In this document: positions 57,230 through 64,000 of the stretch, one piece after another | Position numbering within the stretch: position 1 is the first letter of the stretch | Layout of the letters: every line of letters begins with the position of its first letter | NCBI RefSeq assembly: GCF_030418125.1 | Contig: NZ_JAUHTR010000008.1 | Span: 62,001 to 126,000 of the forward strand | DNA length: 64,000 nucleotides | Source of the DNA: Fictibacillus fluitans | GTDB taxonomy: Bacteria > Bacillota > Bacilli > Bacillales > Fictibacillaceae | Direction: 5' to 3' | The notes under the pieces: generated by a model | Databases searched by the model: none | The model's input: only the letters and a program-made list of their open reading frames with translations | Told to the model about the DNA's origin: nothing | Position numbers and translations under genes: made by a program

Positions 57230-57706
57230 TTAACGATGAGAAGGCCAAGCCCCCTGCATTTTTCTGATTAAGAGAATCTGACCCGTATGATAGGCATCGT
57301 GCAGCATGATATCCAGCAGTTTTGGTTCTAGCGAATCCTCATTAAGATCCCCGTCAGAAGTTTCACTAAGCGCCCTCCTTAATCCCAGCTGCGCATTTTC
57401 TGCGCGCTCCACCACGCTCTTCCATTCCTGATCATTGTTGGAAGGCTCGGTAAGCATAAATGTTTCATCTCCATCCAGGTTGTTCGTCCATTCACGGCCC
57501 TCCATTCTGGCAGCCGTCCTCTCTTTATAATAGATTAGATGATTGACGTTCTCCCAGATGGATTTCGTTGCTTCGCCAGGCGGTCTCCAACTCGCCTGTT
57601 CAGCAGTTATTCCGTTAATCGCGTCCTTAAACGGAGCATACCAGCTCTCCTTGTCATACGTCGTATCCAAGACATTTAATAGTAAATCCACTCGATTCAA
57701 AGCCAT
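57230..57706 (-). CDS. DinB-family protein
   Basis: A 158-residue DinB_2/YfiT-like protein: TAEQASWRPPGEATKSIWEN near 35, VNHLIYYKERTAARMEGREW near 55 (His), and DIMLHDAYHTGQILLIRKMQ near 130 (HDAYHTGQ, metal site). RBS AAGGAGG before ATG 57706. Single gene. Fourth DinB member in the window. Confidence 0.88.
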   Translation of the reverse strand: MALNRVDLLLNVLDTTYDKESWYAPFKDAINGITAEQASWRPPGEATKSIWENVNHLIYYKERTAARMEGREWTNNLDGDETFMLTEPSNNDQEWKSVVERAENAQLGLRRALSETSDGDLNEDSLEPKLLDIMLHDAYHTGQILLIRKMQGAWPSHR

Positions 57707-57878
57707 CTCCTCCTTGATTATCTTTCCTTGGGGTTATGCAAACCTTACTTTCTCGATCAATCAGTTGAATCCCTGCTGTTTCTCTGGAAAATTCACCCCC
57801 ATAAACTTCCGGTCCATTACCAATTATTTATAGAGTACATATACGGGGTGGGTTTACACACTGACAAAAGGAGGCTCA

Positions 57879-58193
57879 ATGATGGATGACTATGTAAAAG
57901 ATGCGCTGCAGGAATGGAAAGAAGAGCTGCTGGGCCAAAAGAAAGATTTTGATGAAGAATATGAAAAAGTAAAAACGGAACTCCAGCTCTATTCCTATAA
58001 ATTCGGGATTACCAAACAAGTTCTTCAGTCCACGATTAACGAAGAGATGATAAAAAATATTAAAGCCAACTATCAAGAGCCATTCGAAGAGAAATACAAT
58101 GAACTCAAGGCTCAATTAAAAAAGCTTGAAGATAAGCGCAACGTTTACAACATGTTTGTCGAAAAGATCGAACAGGCAAATCCCGTTAAATAA
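57879..58193 (+). CDS. Hypothetical coiled-coil protein (104 aa)
   Basis: GGAGG lies 4 and 7 bases before tandem ATG codons at 57879 and 57882. The product is almost wholly helical and charged: LQEWKEELLGQKKDFDEEYE, KVKTELQLYSYKFGITKQVL, EKYNELKAQLKKLEDKRNVY, typical of a two-stranded coiled coil with a short central break. No family recognised and no operon partner; a strong terminator follows. Confidence 0.7.
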   Translation: MMDDYVKDALQEWKEELLGQKKDFDEEYEKVKTELQLYSYKFGITKQVLQSTINEEMIKNIKANYQEPFEEKYNELKAQLKKLEDKRNVYNMFVEKIEQANPVK

Positions 58194-58204
58194 CACATGA
58201 ACGT

Positions 58205-58243
58205 AAGCAAACCTCACAGGCTATAGGCGAGGTTTGCTTCTTT
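58205..58243 (+). terminator. Terminator after coiled-coil protein gene
   Basis: AAGCAAACCTC (58205-58215) pairs with GAGGTTTGCTT (58229-58239), followed by CTTTATG. Confidence 0.82.
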
Positions 58244-58270
58244 ATGATGACCATCAGCGGTCAGCCCCTG

Positions 58271-58873
58271 CTACATGTTGCGGAAAACCGGTTTTCCCGC
58301 AGTCTCGTAGCGCAATAGCACCGATCCGCTTGGGAACGTTCTGGATTCAAGCAATTGCAGGGCCATTGGTATCGTTCCGGAATCGAAGAACCGTTTTCCT
58401 TTTCCGAGCACTACTGGAAACTGCCAGATGTTCATGCGGTCAATCAGCTCGTGACGCAGCAGTGACTGGTTCAGGTCGCTGCTGCCAACGACATGCACCT
58501 CTGAATATTTCTCCTTGAGCAATGGCACACTTACAGCCACATCTGCATCGAGCAGCTTTGAGTTGTTCCAATCCACGCTCGATAATGTGCGGGAGGCGAC
58601 ATATTTAGGTTTCTCGTTCATCAGCTTCGTAAACGGATTGCCGGATGGAGCCTGCTGCCAGTATGGCGCGAAGATTTCGTACGTTTTGCGGCCGAGCAGC
58701 AACGCGTCAAGCTTCGAATAATCATCGGCGATCAATTGTCCAGACTCCGCACCGGCATACGGTGCCTGCCACCCGCCATAGCCGAAACCGCCCTCACGAT
58801 CTTCATCGAGCCTTCCCGGAGCCTGAATAACACCATCCAACGTCATGAACATATGCACAACCAGTTTCCCCAT
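58271..58873 (-). CDS. Dihydrofolate reductase-like family protein (RibD C-terminal fold)
   Basis: A 200-residue NADPH-dependent reductase-like protein: VVHMFMTLDGVIQAPGRLDE at the start, DALLLGRKTYEIFAPYW near 55, KYVASRTLSSVDWNNSKLLD near 88, VHVVGSSDLNQSLLRHELID near 122 and QFPVVLGKGKRFFD near 150. This is the YyaP/DUF1062-like dihydrofolate reductase family pattern, of uncertain reaction. RBS AAAGGA before ATG. Single gene. Confidence 0.88.
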   Translation of the reverse strand: MGKLVVHMFMTLDGVIQAPGRLDEDREGGFGYGGWQAPYAGAESGQLIADDYSKLDALLLGRKTYEIFAPYWQQAPSGNPFTKLMNEKPKYVASRTLSSVDWNNSKLLDADVAVSVPLLKEKYSEVHVVGSSDLNQSLLRHELIDRMNIWQFPVVLGKGKRFFDSGTIPMALQLLESRTFPSGSVLLRYETAGKPVFRNM

Positions 58874-59002
58874 GTCCTTTTCATCCTTTCAAAATAGCAC
58901 TTTAGGATAATAAAAAACTCATTTAGTAGTACAATTTCAACAGACAAAGATATATTCCTTGTTGAAACGAACTCTGTCAGTCGACGCTCCATTGGATTTT
59001 GG

Positions 59003-59042
59003 CAAAAAAAAAAAATGACGAATGCCAATTCACTCGTCATTT
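59003..59042 (-). terminator. Terminator after nucleosidase gene
   Basis: AAATGACGA (59013-59021) pairs with TCGTCATTT (59034-59042); minus strand continues with a run of twelve T. Confidence 0.9.
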
Positions 59043-59060
59043 CTATTCATATATTTTGTT

Positions 59061-59936
59061 TTACCGGCTGACTTTAATGTACTGCTTCACCACGTCAAAT
59101 ACATATTCCTGACAGGCTGCCGCAGTATCCGGGCTGTATTTTCCGCCGTTCACCTTGTTATTGGAAAGAACACGGATTCCAAGGAACGGAACATCATAAG
59201 CTTTTGCAATCTGAGCTGCAGACGCCCCTTCCATCTCTTCAACGGAGGTTCCATACGTTTTGTGGAACCATTTGATGCGGTCAACTTCATTGTTCCACAC
59301 ATCTGCTGAACCGATTGTTCCTTTAACAATCTTCCCTTTATTGTACGTTTGCTTTACAGCTTTGGCCGCTGAAAGCAAGCTTTTGTCTCCCTCATAAAAG
59401 CGAGGCTTCTCCGCATTCGGGTCTTCTCCAGCACTGCCTTCTGAGGCCATTAAATCCATCGGCTTCCATGCTGTTGGATCGATGCCTTCATTCTCAGCTT
59501 TATCCCCAGTTTTTAACGAGCCAAGGTTAACGGTTCTTTCTCCCAGAACAATATCAAACACGTTCAGCCTGGCATCATGCCCTCCTGAAGTCCCCTGATT
59601 GATGATCGCTTTTGGTTTGTATTTTTCAATGGCAATTGCCGTTGCCGCTGCCGTGTTTTCCATGCCTTTTCCTGTCTTAGCCACGATCACAGGATAGTTG
59701 TTCAGCTTCCCTTTATAAAACACAAATGTGCCGGATTTCTCTACTTTTACATGCTTCAGCTTTTTCGCGAAATTTTCAGCTTCTATAGGCATAGGTCCCT
59801 GAATAAGGATCGGACGCTGTTTTGCTTCTGCGATTGGAGCCTTGGTTGAAAACGTTGTCCAACCTGTGAAAAGCAAGGCAGCCACCATCAGCAGGATCCC
59901 CGCCCCCGTCCATTTAAACCTGTTTTTCTTTTCCAT
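59061..59936 (-). CDS. Signal-bearing nucleoside phosphorylase / MTA-SAH nucleosidase-like protein
   Basis: A 291-residue protein of the PNP/UDP superfamily with an N-terminal hydrophobic signal or anchor (RFKWTGAGILLMVAALLFTG). Catalytic domain: ILIQGPMPIEAENFAKKLKH near 45, VIVAKTGKGMENTAAATAIA near 78, AIINQGTSGGHDARLNVFDI near 105, and VEEMEGASAAQIAKAYDVPF near 235 (MEG substrate Glu), GIRVLSNN near 257. Start ATG 59936 with GGGGAG 6 bases upstream. Exported nucleosidases of this type are uncommon; the gene is under a guanine riboswitch, suggesting extracytoplasmic purine salvage. Confidence 0.85.
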   Translation of the reverse strand: MEKKNRFKWTGAGILLMVAALLFTGWTTFSTKAPIAEAKQRPILIQGPMPIEAENFAKKLKHVKVEKSGTFVFYKGKLNNYPVIVAKTGKGMENTAAATAIAIEKYKPKAIINQGTSGGHDARLNVFDIVLGERTVNLGSLKTGDKAENEGIDPTAWKPMDLMASEGSAGEDPNAEKPRFYEGDKSLLSAAKAVKQTYNKGKIVKGTIGSADVWNNEVDRIKWFHKTYGTSVEEMEGASAAQIAKAYDVPFLGIRVLSNNKVNGGKYSPDTAAACQEYVFDVVKQYIKVSR

Positions 59937-59996
59937 TGAAATCTCCCCTTTGTTCGTCTTTTGCTGCGAATGGTCCTTCATACACCGTAGAAAACA

Positions 59997-60032
59997 GAAA
60001 AAAGACCCGGATCACTCTCTACCATCCAGACC
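59997..60032 (-). terminator. Terminator of the guanine riboswitch expression platform
   Basis: On the minus strand GGTCTGGAT (60032-60024) pairs with ATCCGGGTC (60012-60004) with G-T wobbles, followed by TTTTTT, 60 bases upstream of the nucleosidase start. Consistent with an OFF switch. Confidence 0.65.
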
Positions 60033-60089
60033 AAAGTTAAAGCTCTATTGGAAATCTCTAGTTAAATAGAAAATCCCCATTGACTTTAA

Positions 60090-60158
60090 CTCGTAGTCCG
60101 GTTCTTGCTTTGGGAACCAGGTAGAGACGCCCAGACCATATTACCGGGCATATACGAG
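60090..60158 (-). ncRNA. Purine (guanine-class) riboswitch aptamer
   Basis: On the minus strand P1 CTCGTA (60158-60153) pairs with TACGAG (60095-60090). The conserved junction is present: AATATGGTC near 60142, GGGCGTCTCTACC near 60128, and CCGGACTACGAG at the 3' side. The discriminator base in GACTACG is C, which specifies guanine/hypoxanthine instead of adenine. It leads into a terminator at 59997-60032 and the nucleosidase gene. Confidence 0.93.
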
Positions 60159-60181
60159 AATATTCACTTGATTACGGTGTA

Positions 60182-60210
60182 ACTATAACAAACTGCTCAG
60201 AAGGAAGCAA
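60182..60210 (-). promoter_or_regulatory. Sigma-A promoter of the guanine riboswitch
   Basis: Minus strand TTGCTT (60210-60205), 17 bases, TATAGT (60187-60182), about 25 bases before the aptamer. The rest of 60211-60420 is AT-rich with no convincing gene. Confidence 0.65.
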
Positions 60211-60419
60211 TAAAAAAACACGAACTTTATTAAAATAAACATTTAAAACATTCGTATTTTCAAAAGTTTGAAATTTATGGTATGACTGTTAAATTAAAAA
60301 AGAGATTGGAAGTTTCTCTGCCGTTTACTATAATCAACAAAACAACCATTTTGAGGGAGAAGATTATTATTGGAGTTTTTAGCTCCATTTGCGTGGTCGG
60401 AACGAAAGAGAATAACAAA

Positions 60420-60455
60420 AATAAAATGTCAGGGTTTATTTCCCCTGACATTTCA
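60420..60455. terminator. Terminator after GNAT gene
   Basis: AAATGTCAGG (60424-60433) pairs with CCTGACATTT (60444-60453); minus strand continues with TATTTTTGTT. Confidence 0.85.
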
Positions 60456-60478
60456 CTGATCTCTTTTTTGCTTCACGT

Positions 60479-60901
60479 TTATGTTAGCTTTTTCACCATA
60501 TAATACTGCTTCTGATCCGGCCCCGGGTATCCCTCAACAACTCCAACCACCTCAAACCCGTACTTCTTGTAAAAACCAGGCGCCTGAAAACTCAAGGTAT
60601 TCAGTTGGATTTGCCGGCAGCCATGTTCGCGTGCAACGTCTTCCATCCGTTTCAGCAGTTCTTCACCGTATTTCTTGCCTCTCAAGGACTCATCGAGCCA
60701 TAAAAAATCTACGTACAACTGGCGCCAGGCAATCTTTCCGGTGATTCCTCCGAGAATGCTTCCTTCATCATCCCTTGCCATGAAGCTGACGTTTTTAACC
60801 GGATGTTTAAGGTCGTCCGGTACATTGGCCATATTGAATTCAATGAGTTTACTGCGTATATATTCGCTATCTTCCTGATTCCATTGCTGTGTAATGTTCA
60901 C
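60479..60901 (-). CDS. GNAT-family N-acetyltransferase
   Basis: A 140-residue acetyltransferase. Motif A for acetyl-CoA: LYVDFLWLDESLRGKKYGEE near residue 68 (RGKKYG pyrophosphate loop), then LLKRMEDVAREHGCRQIQLN and SFQAPGFYKKYGFEVVGVVE near 105-122 (motif B). Substrate unknown; the PGPDQKQYYMVKKL end is frequent among bacillary GNATs. It is followed, in the direction of transcription, by a strong terminator and preceded by an RsbR-like gene 39 bases away. Confidence 0.9.
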   Translation of the reverse strand: MNITQQWNQEDSEYIRSKLIEFNMANVPDDLKHPVKNVSFMARDDEGSILGGITGKIAWRQLYVDFLWLDESLRGKKYGEELLKRMEDVAREHGCRQIQLNTLSFQAPGFYKKYGFEVVGVVEGYPGPDQKQYYMVKKLT

Positions 60902-60940
60902 CCTTTTATAACCCCCGTCTTTCTATCATCATCAACCGAT

Positions 60941-61948
60941 TTACTTTTTCACAAGCTCATAGCCATTCTGTTTAACGGCGTACTCCACACCTTTTTGCAG
61001 ACTCGAAAAGGATTTCGTATCATCCAGATTGATCGCTGATTTGACAATCTGGAGCGTCACATCCGGGGAAATACCCACCAGGTAGCCATCTGCGCCAAGA
61101 AGCTTGATGGCCTGTATCACTTGTATGATACCCTCTAGGATATGGTCATCCACATTCTTTAGTCCTGTCATATCGATCAACATAAAACGTGCTTTTTGCC
61201 TCATAAGTTCATACAATGCTTTTTCAATTAAATCCGCCAGCCGCTCTTCATTGAACTTTCCAATTAAAGGGATGACGAGGATGTCATTCAAAACGGGGAT
61301 AACAGGAGTCGAAAGTTCCTTAATCATGGAAGACAATTCTTCTGTACGGTTATTCACCAAATTCTCCAGTTCCTGAATGCTTTCCCTTTCTTTCCTTCTC
61401 GCCAGATCATGAATGTTGTCCGTCACCGTAAAACTGGTTGGGAAAATTTCAATCTCTTCCATAAGTTTCTCGTCTGTTACCGAGCTGCTCGTCACCTTGT
61501 ACCACATATCCCGCTTAAAGATTCCGGAAAAGATGCCGGCCCAATGGCTGGGTAATAATGAACCCTTTTCCCCTTTTAAAATCCGATGTTCCCAACTGTT
61601 TGTCAGCCGGACCACTGCCGTTTGATCTTCAAGTGAAAGATGGATAACTTCATAATTTCCCCATCCCGCATTTCTGTAAATATTGCTGTATTCGGAATAA
61701 AGATGATCAATGCCTTTTCTCCCGCTGTAATAGGACGTAACAAGACTGCCCATGCGATACCCTGTGACCTGATATACAGTTTGTGAAACATCCTTGCCGG
61801 AAACCTCTTCGATCGTTTTTAAAAAAAGTTCAATCGCAGAATCCCAGAACAGTAAAGTAGAAGCCCCATCAAACGTGAAAAGCCCATTTTCCTGATTCCA
61901 CTCAAAAATATTGTCGTTCACTTGAAAACTGACTACGGGTTTTGTCAT
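60941..61948 (-). CDS. RsbR-like STAS-domain protein with N-terminal sensor
   Basis: A 335-residue protein: an N-terminal V4R/heme-NO-like sensor region (about 1-185), a helical linker with coiled coil (RRKERESIQELENLVNNRTE near 192), and a C-terminal STAS domain (about 215-330) with PVIPVLNDILVIPLIGKFNE, RFMLIDMTGLKNVDDHILEG (the phosphorylatable DxTG site) and KLLGADGYLVGISPDVTLQI. This is the RsbRD/RsbR plan of stressosome sensors feeding sigma-B. The N-terminal domain differs from the globin-like domain of RsbRA. Signal sensed is unknown. Confidence 0.82.
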   Translation of the reverse strand: MTKPVVSFQVNDNIFEWNQENGLFTFDGASTLLFWDSAIELFLKTIEEVSGKDVSQTVYQVTGYRMGSLVTSYYSGRKGIDHLYSEYSNIYRNAGWGNYEVIHLSLEDQTAVVRLTNSWEHRILKGEKGSLLPSHWAGIFSGIFKRDMWYKVTSSSVTDEKLMEEIEIFPTSFTVTDNIHDLARRKERESIQELENLVNNRTEELSSMIKELSTPVIPVLNDILVIPLIGKFNEERLADLIEKALYELMRQKARFMLIDMTGLKNVDDHILEGIIQVIQAIKLLGADGYLVGISPDVTLQIVKSAINLDDTKSFSSLQKGVEYAVKQNGYELVKK

Positions 61949-62046
61949 AGAATAGTCTCCTGTGGGAAATAAGTTATACTTTCATTGTACTTAAATAGTC
62001 TTTAAATTCCAATCTATCTGAAATTTCTTTTTTTCAAAAGACCAGG

Positions 62047-62076
62047 TTGACAGGTACCTCACGTTCCGTATATGCT
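62047..62076 (+). promoter_or_regulatory. Sigma-A promoter of the T-box leader
   Basis: TTGACA (62047-62052), 18 bases, TATGCT (62071-62076). Confidence 0.6.
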
Positions 62077-62109
62077 AGTTAACATTATCCTAAACAACGT
62101 ACTTTTAAA

Positions 62110-62373
62110 CGCAATGAACGGGAGCAGTAAGAGTGATGACATAGAAGCAGAGAGCTGCGGATTGGTGAAACGCAGACTATGAATCCTTTGAACTCGCCCG
62201 GGAGCAGCAGGACAGAAAGAATGATTTCTTATGTTTTGACGATTAACCTTCGTTATCAGGTTTTAAAAGCAGGGTTCCTTTTTTCAGGAATCAACTAGAG
62301 TGGTACCGCGGTCAGCCCAAGGCTAATCGTCTCTTTTCTCATCACAGGAGAAAAGAGACGATTAGCCTTTTTT
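62110..62373 (+). ncRNA. T-box riboswitch upstream of amino-acid permease
   Basis: The T-box sequence AGAGTGGTACCGCG lies at 62297-62310. Stem I begins near 62119 (GGGAGCAGTAAGAG) and includes a distal hairpin with GGTGAAA near 62165. The terminator is a 20-bp perfect hairpin (62321-62340 with 62348-62367) followed by six T. T-box leaders read through when the cognate tRNA is uncharged. I cannot assign the specifier codon safely (TTT, TTG or GAA in AATCCTTTGAACTC are candidates). Confidence 0.92.
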
Positions 62374-62414
62374 AATTGATTAGGATGCAGATTGCAGAGG
62401 GAGAGGTAAGAACG

Positions 62415-63779
62415 ATGGAAAAACACACCAAGAGTTTACGGCGCACCATGACCTCACGTCACATTATGATGATGGCATTGGGCGGCAGCATTGGAGCAGG
62501 TTTATTTAAGGGCAGCAGTGCAGCCATTGATACGGCTGGACCCGCTGTGGTATTGGCCTATTTAATTGGAGGCATTATTCTATTATTCATTATGCAGGGA
62601 CTTGCCGAGATGGCGGTTCAAAACAGCAGTGCCCGTACGTTCCGTGACCTGGTCCAGTCGGTGCTGGGCGTATTTCCCGCCTACTTTCTGGATTGGATCT
62701 ATTGGAAAATGTGGGTGCTCAATATTGCCGCTGAAGCGGTCGTTGCCGCGATTTTCCTCCAATATTGGTTTTCAGAAACACCGATCTGGGTACTCGCTCT
62801 CATGGTTTCAGTCGCCGTTACAGTCATCAACTTGTTATCGGTTAAGATCTTCGCAGAAACTGAATACTGGCTTGCGTTGATCAAGATCAGTGTCATCGTC
62901 ATCTTTATCGTTGCCGGGATTCTATTATTGTTCGCATCCTTTGGTCATCACACCGCCCCTTCCTTCTCCAACTTAACCGGACACGGCGGATTCTTTCCAA
63001 ATGGACCGACAGGCTTGATCACCGCTATGCTCGTTGTCATCTACTCATATGGCGGAACAGAGATCATTGGTGTGACTTTGGCTGAAACGAAAAATCCGGA
63101 AAAGGTCGTGCCTAAAGCGGTACGAAGCACATTGACGCGTATTATCGCCTTTTACATTTTTCCATTCTTTATCATTGTCGGGTTGATTCCATGGGATAAG
63201 GTTAACGGAGTGAATGAAAGCCCGTTTGTTATGGTGTTTCAATTGATCGGAATCCCGGGAGCCGACCATGTGATGAATGCCGTCATCCTGCTTGCGATCA
63301 TTTCCTCGATGAACTCAGGGCTTTATGGTTCCTCCCGTGTTCTCTTTACTCAGGCCGTTGACGGACGGGTGCCTAAGATTTTTGCTCAGCTATCTTCGAA
63401 AAAGGTGCCTGTCTATTCCATCCTGATGTGCACGGCCTCCCTGTATGCTGGTGTATTGCTTTCCATTTTTGCCGGCAGCAGCACCTTCACCTATTTAATG
63501 GGGTCGCTCGGTTATACAGTGCTGTTCATCTGGCTGATCATCGCCTTTGCCCACCTGAAGTCGCGCAGTGGGAAAGAACAGCTTTCCGGCTATTATGTAA
63601 AATGGTTTCCGTATACAACATGGGTGGCAATTATCGCCCTTCTGGCCATCCTGGTCGGCATCATCATGACAACGTCTCTTATTATTACAGGTGTGACACT
63701 CGGGATTTACCTATTGATTTCCCTGACCTATGTCATACGAAGAGATACCCTCACATCCGTACAGCGTATTGGGGCTTAG
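62415..63779 (+). CDS. Amino-acid permease (APC superfamily, GabP/AapA-like)
   Basis: A 454-residue, 12-helix amino-acid/proton symporter. Seen: SRHIMMMALGGSIGAGLFKG near residue 15 (the family's GxIGxGLF), GGIILLFIMQGLAEMAV near 52, YSYGGTEIIGVTLAETKNPE near 212, and SSMNSGLYGSSRVLFTQAVD near 300. Start ATG 62415 follows GGGAGAGG; the frame is open from 62376. Controlled by a T-box riboswitch, so uptake is induced when a specific tRNA is uncharged. The cognate amino acid is not established. Confidence 0.9.
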   Translation: MEKHTKSLRRTMTSRHIMMMALGGSIGAGLFKGSSAAIDTAGPAVVLAYLIGGIILLFIMQGLAEMAVQNSSARTFRDLVQSVLGVFPAYFLDWIYWKMWVLNIAAEAVVAAIFLQYWFSETPIWVLALMVSVAVTVINLLSVKIFAETEYWLALIKISVIVIFIVAGILLLFASFGHHTAPSFSNLTGHGGFFPNGPTGLITAMLVVIYSYGGTEIIGVTLAETKNPEKVVPKAVRSTLTRIIAFYIFPFFIIVGLIPWDKVNGVNESPFVMVFQLIGIPGADHVMNAVILLAIISSMNSGLYGSSRVLFTQAVDGRVPKIFAQLSSKKVPVYSILMCTASLYAGVLLSIFAGSSTFTYLMGSLGYTVLFIWLIIAFAHLKSRSGKEQLSGYYVKWFPYTTWVAIIALLAILVGIIMTTSLIITGVTLGIYLLISLTYVIRRDTLTSVQRIGA

Positions 63780-63785
63780 TTCAGC

Positions 63786-63816
63786 AAAAAACGTCCTCGG
63801 CTGGGGACGTTTTTGC
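63786..63816. terminator. Terminator after permease gene
   Basis: AAAAACGTCC (63786-63795) pairs with GGACGTTTTT (63805-63814); A-run and T-run flanks allow both directions. Confidence 0.9.
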
Positions 63817-63839
63817 TGTTAACGTTTCTACTATCGCCA

Positions 63840-64000
63840 TCACTTAAAGCTCTCTGCCTCTCCCGTTACCATTCCATTATTCATCAGCGCCCTCCGGCGG
63901 TCGTGGAGGACCAGCAAAATGATAATCGCCATTGTCACACCTAACACGATTCCAGACTCCATGGTGAGCACACGTGCCAGCGGGTACTCTGGAGCAGGCC
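63840..64000 (-). CDS. C-terminal end of an unidentified membrane protein
   Basis: A minus-strand frame open from the window edge to TGA at 63840-63842 gives at least 53 residues ending RVLTMESGIVLGVTMAIIIL, LVLHDRRRALMNNG and MVTGEAESFK. One hydrophobic helix is followed by a basic cytosolic turn (DRRRA), the usual end of a polytopic membrane protein. Family not recognised from this fragment. Confidence 0.6.
   Translation of the reverse strand, partial: PAPEYPLARVLTMESGIVLGVTMAIIILLVLHDRRRALMNNGMVTGEAESFK

Noticed and set aside
60282-60503. Plus-strand 73-codon open frame after the guanine-riboswitch promoter
   Set aside because: Runs through the GNAT terminator and into the GNAT coding end; no convincing RBS.
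1-64000. CRISPR arrays, prophage, insertion sequences, rRNA or tRNA genes
   Set aside because: No regularly spaced repeats, transposase or phage structural genes, or RNA-gene patterns were seen. The LysM amidase at 44374 alone is not evidence of a prophage.

Overview
The window reads as the chromosome of a spore-forming, aerobic, mid-GC member of the Bacillaceae. Evidence for this includes Bacillus-type small families (DUF2188, DUF4025/YozQ, DUF5316, DUF2071/YqjF, DUF5085), a SpoIISA/SpoIISB toxin-antitoxin pair, a comK remnant, SAM, guanine and T-box leaders, PhoP-type direct repeats, many strong AGGAGG ribosome sites and near-universal intrinsic terminators. Futalosine-pathway menaquinone genes (mqnB, mqnD), several DinB paralogues and a sigma-54 activator fit Fictibacillus or a close relative, but the genus is an inference. 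No rRNA, tRNA, CRISPR array, prophage or insertion sequence was seen.

Layout. 1-5.6 kb: minus-strand catabolic unit (SSS symporter, DUF3311 partner, two M20 amidohydrolases) behind a PucR/CdaR-type regulator. 5.6-8.5 kb: EamA exporter divergent from an Lrp regulator, then an MFS pump. 8.5-12.9 kb: small and stress genes: a SET protein, an N-terminally deleted comK, a DUF5316 gene with a start-proximal frameshift, a lipid kinase, and an OsmC-family gene whose catalytic Cys codon is TGA followed by a SECIS-like hairpin. 13-15.8 kb: TrmB regulator divergent from an MFS gene. 15.8-18 kb: isochorismatase-like hydrolase and mqnD-mqnB. 18-21.2 kb: MBL hydrolase, MFS exporter and its ArsR-like regulator. 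21.3-24.4 kb: phoD with a Pho promoter, next to tatA-tatC. 24.7-28.3 kb: DinB, LysR, a pair of DUF606 half-transporters, SAM riboswitch and metQ. 28.4-32 kb: glycolate oxidase subunits glcF-glcD and DUF2071. 32-40.5 kb: Nudix, a manganese-catalase-like relic, lipoprotein, a DMT-Crp-DMT-HAD operon, DinB, peptidoglycan-binding protein, a Pho-controlled alkaline phosphatase and chrA.

40.5-46 kb: HhH protein, 48-aa orphan, spoIISA-spoIISB, carboxylesterase, aminotransferase, LysM amidase, DUF1801, VOC protein. 46.1-49.8 kb: AT-rich five-gene cassette resembling a type VII secretion membrane-toxin locus: an effector with a helical N-terminus and glycine-zipper C-terminus, two paralogous polytopic membrane proteins (candidate immunity) and two DUF5085 proteins. 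50.1-57 kb: GntP permease, CoA-acylating semialdehyde dehydrogenase and Fe-alcohol dehydrogenase, preceded by a textbook -24/-12 sigma-54 promoter and the cognate-looking enhancer-binding regulator. 57-60 kb: DinB, coiled-coil protein, DHFR-like reductase, and an exported-type nucleosidase under a guanine riboswitch. 60.4-64 kb: GNAT, an RsbR-like STAS protein, a T-box-controlled amino-acid permease and the end of an unidentified membrane protein.

The most interesting items are the TGA-containing OsmC gene, the toxin/immunity-like cassette, the truncated comK, the sigma-54 operon and the guanine riboswitch in front of a signal-bearing nucleosidase. All functions are assigned by reading sequence motifs and from knowledge of families; nothing was searched.
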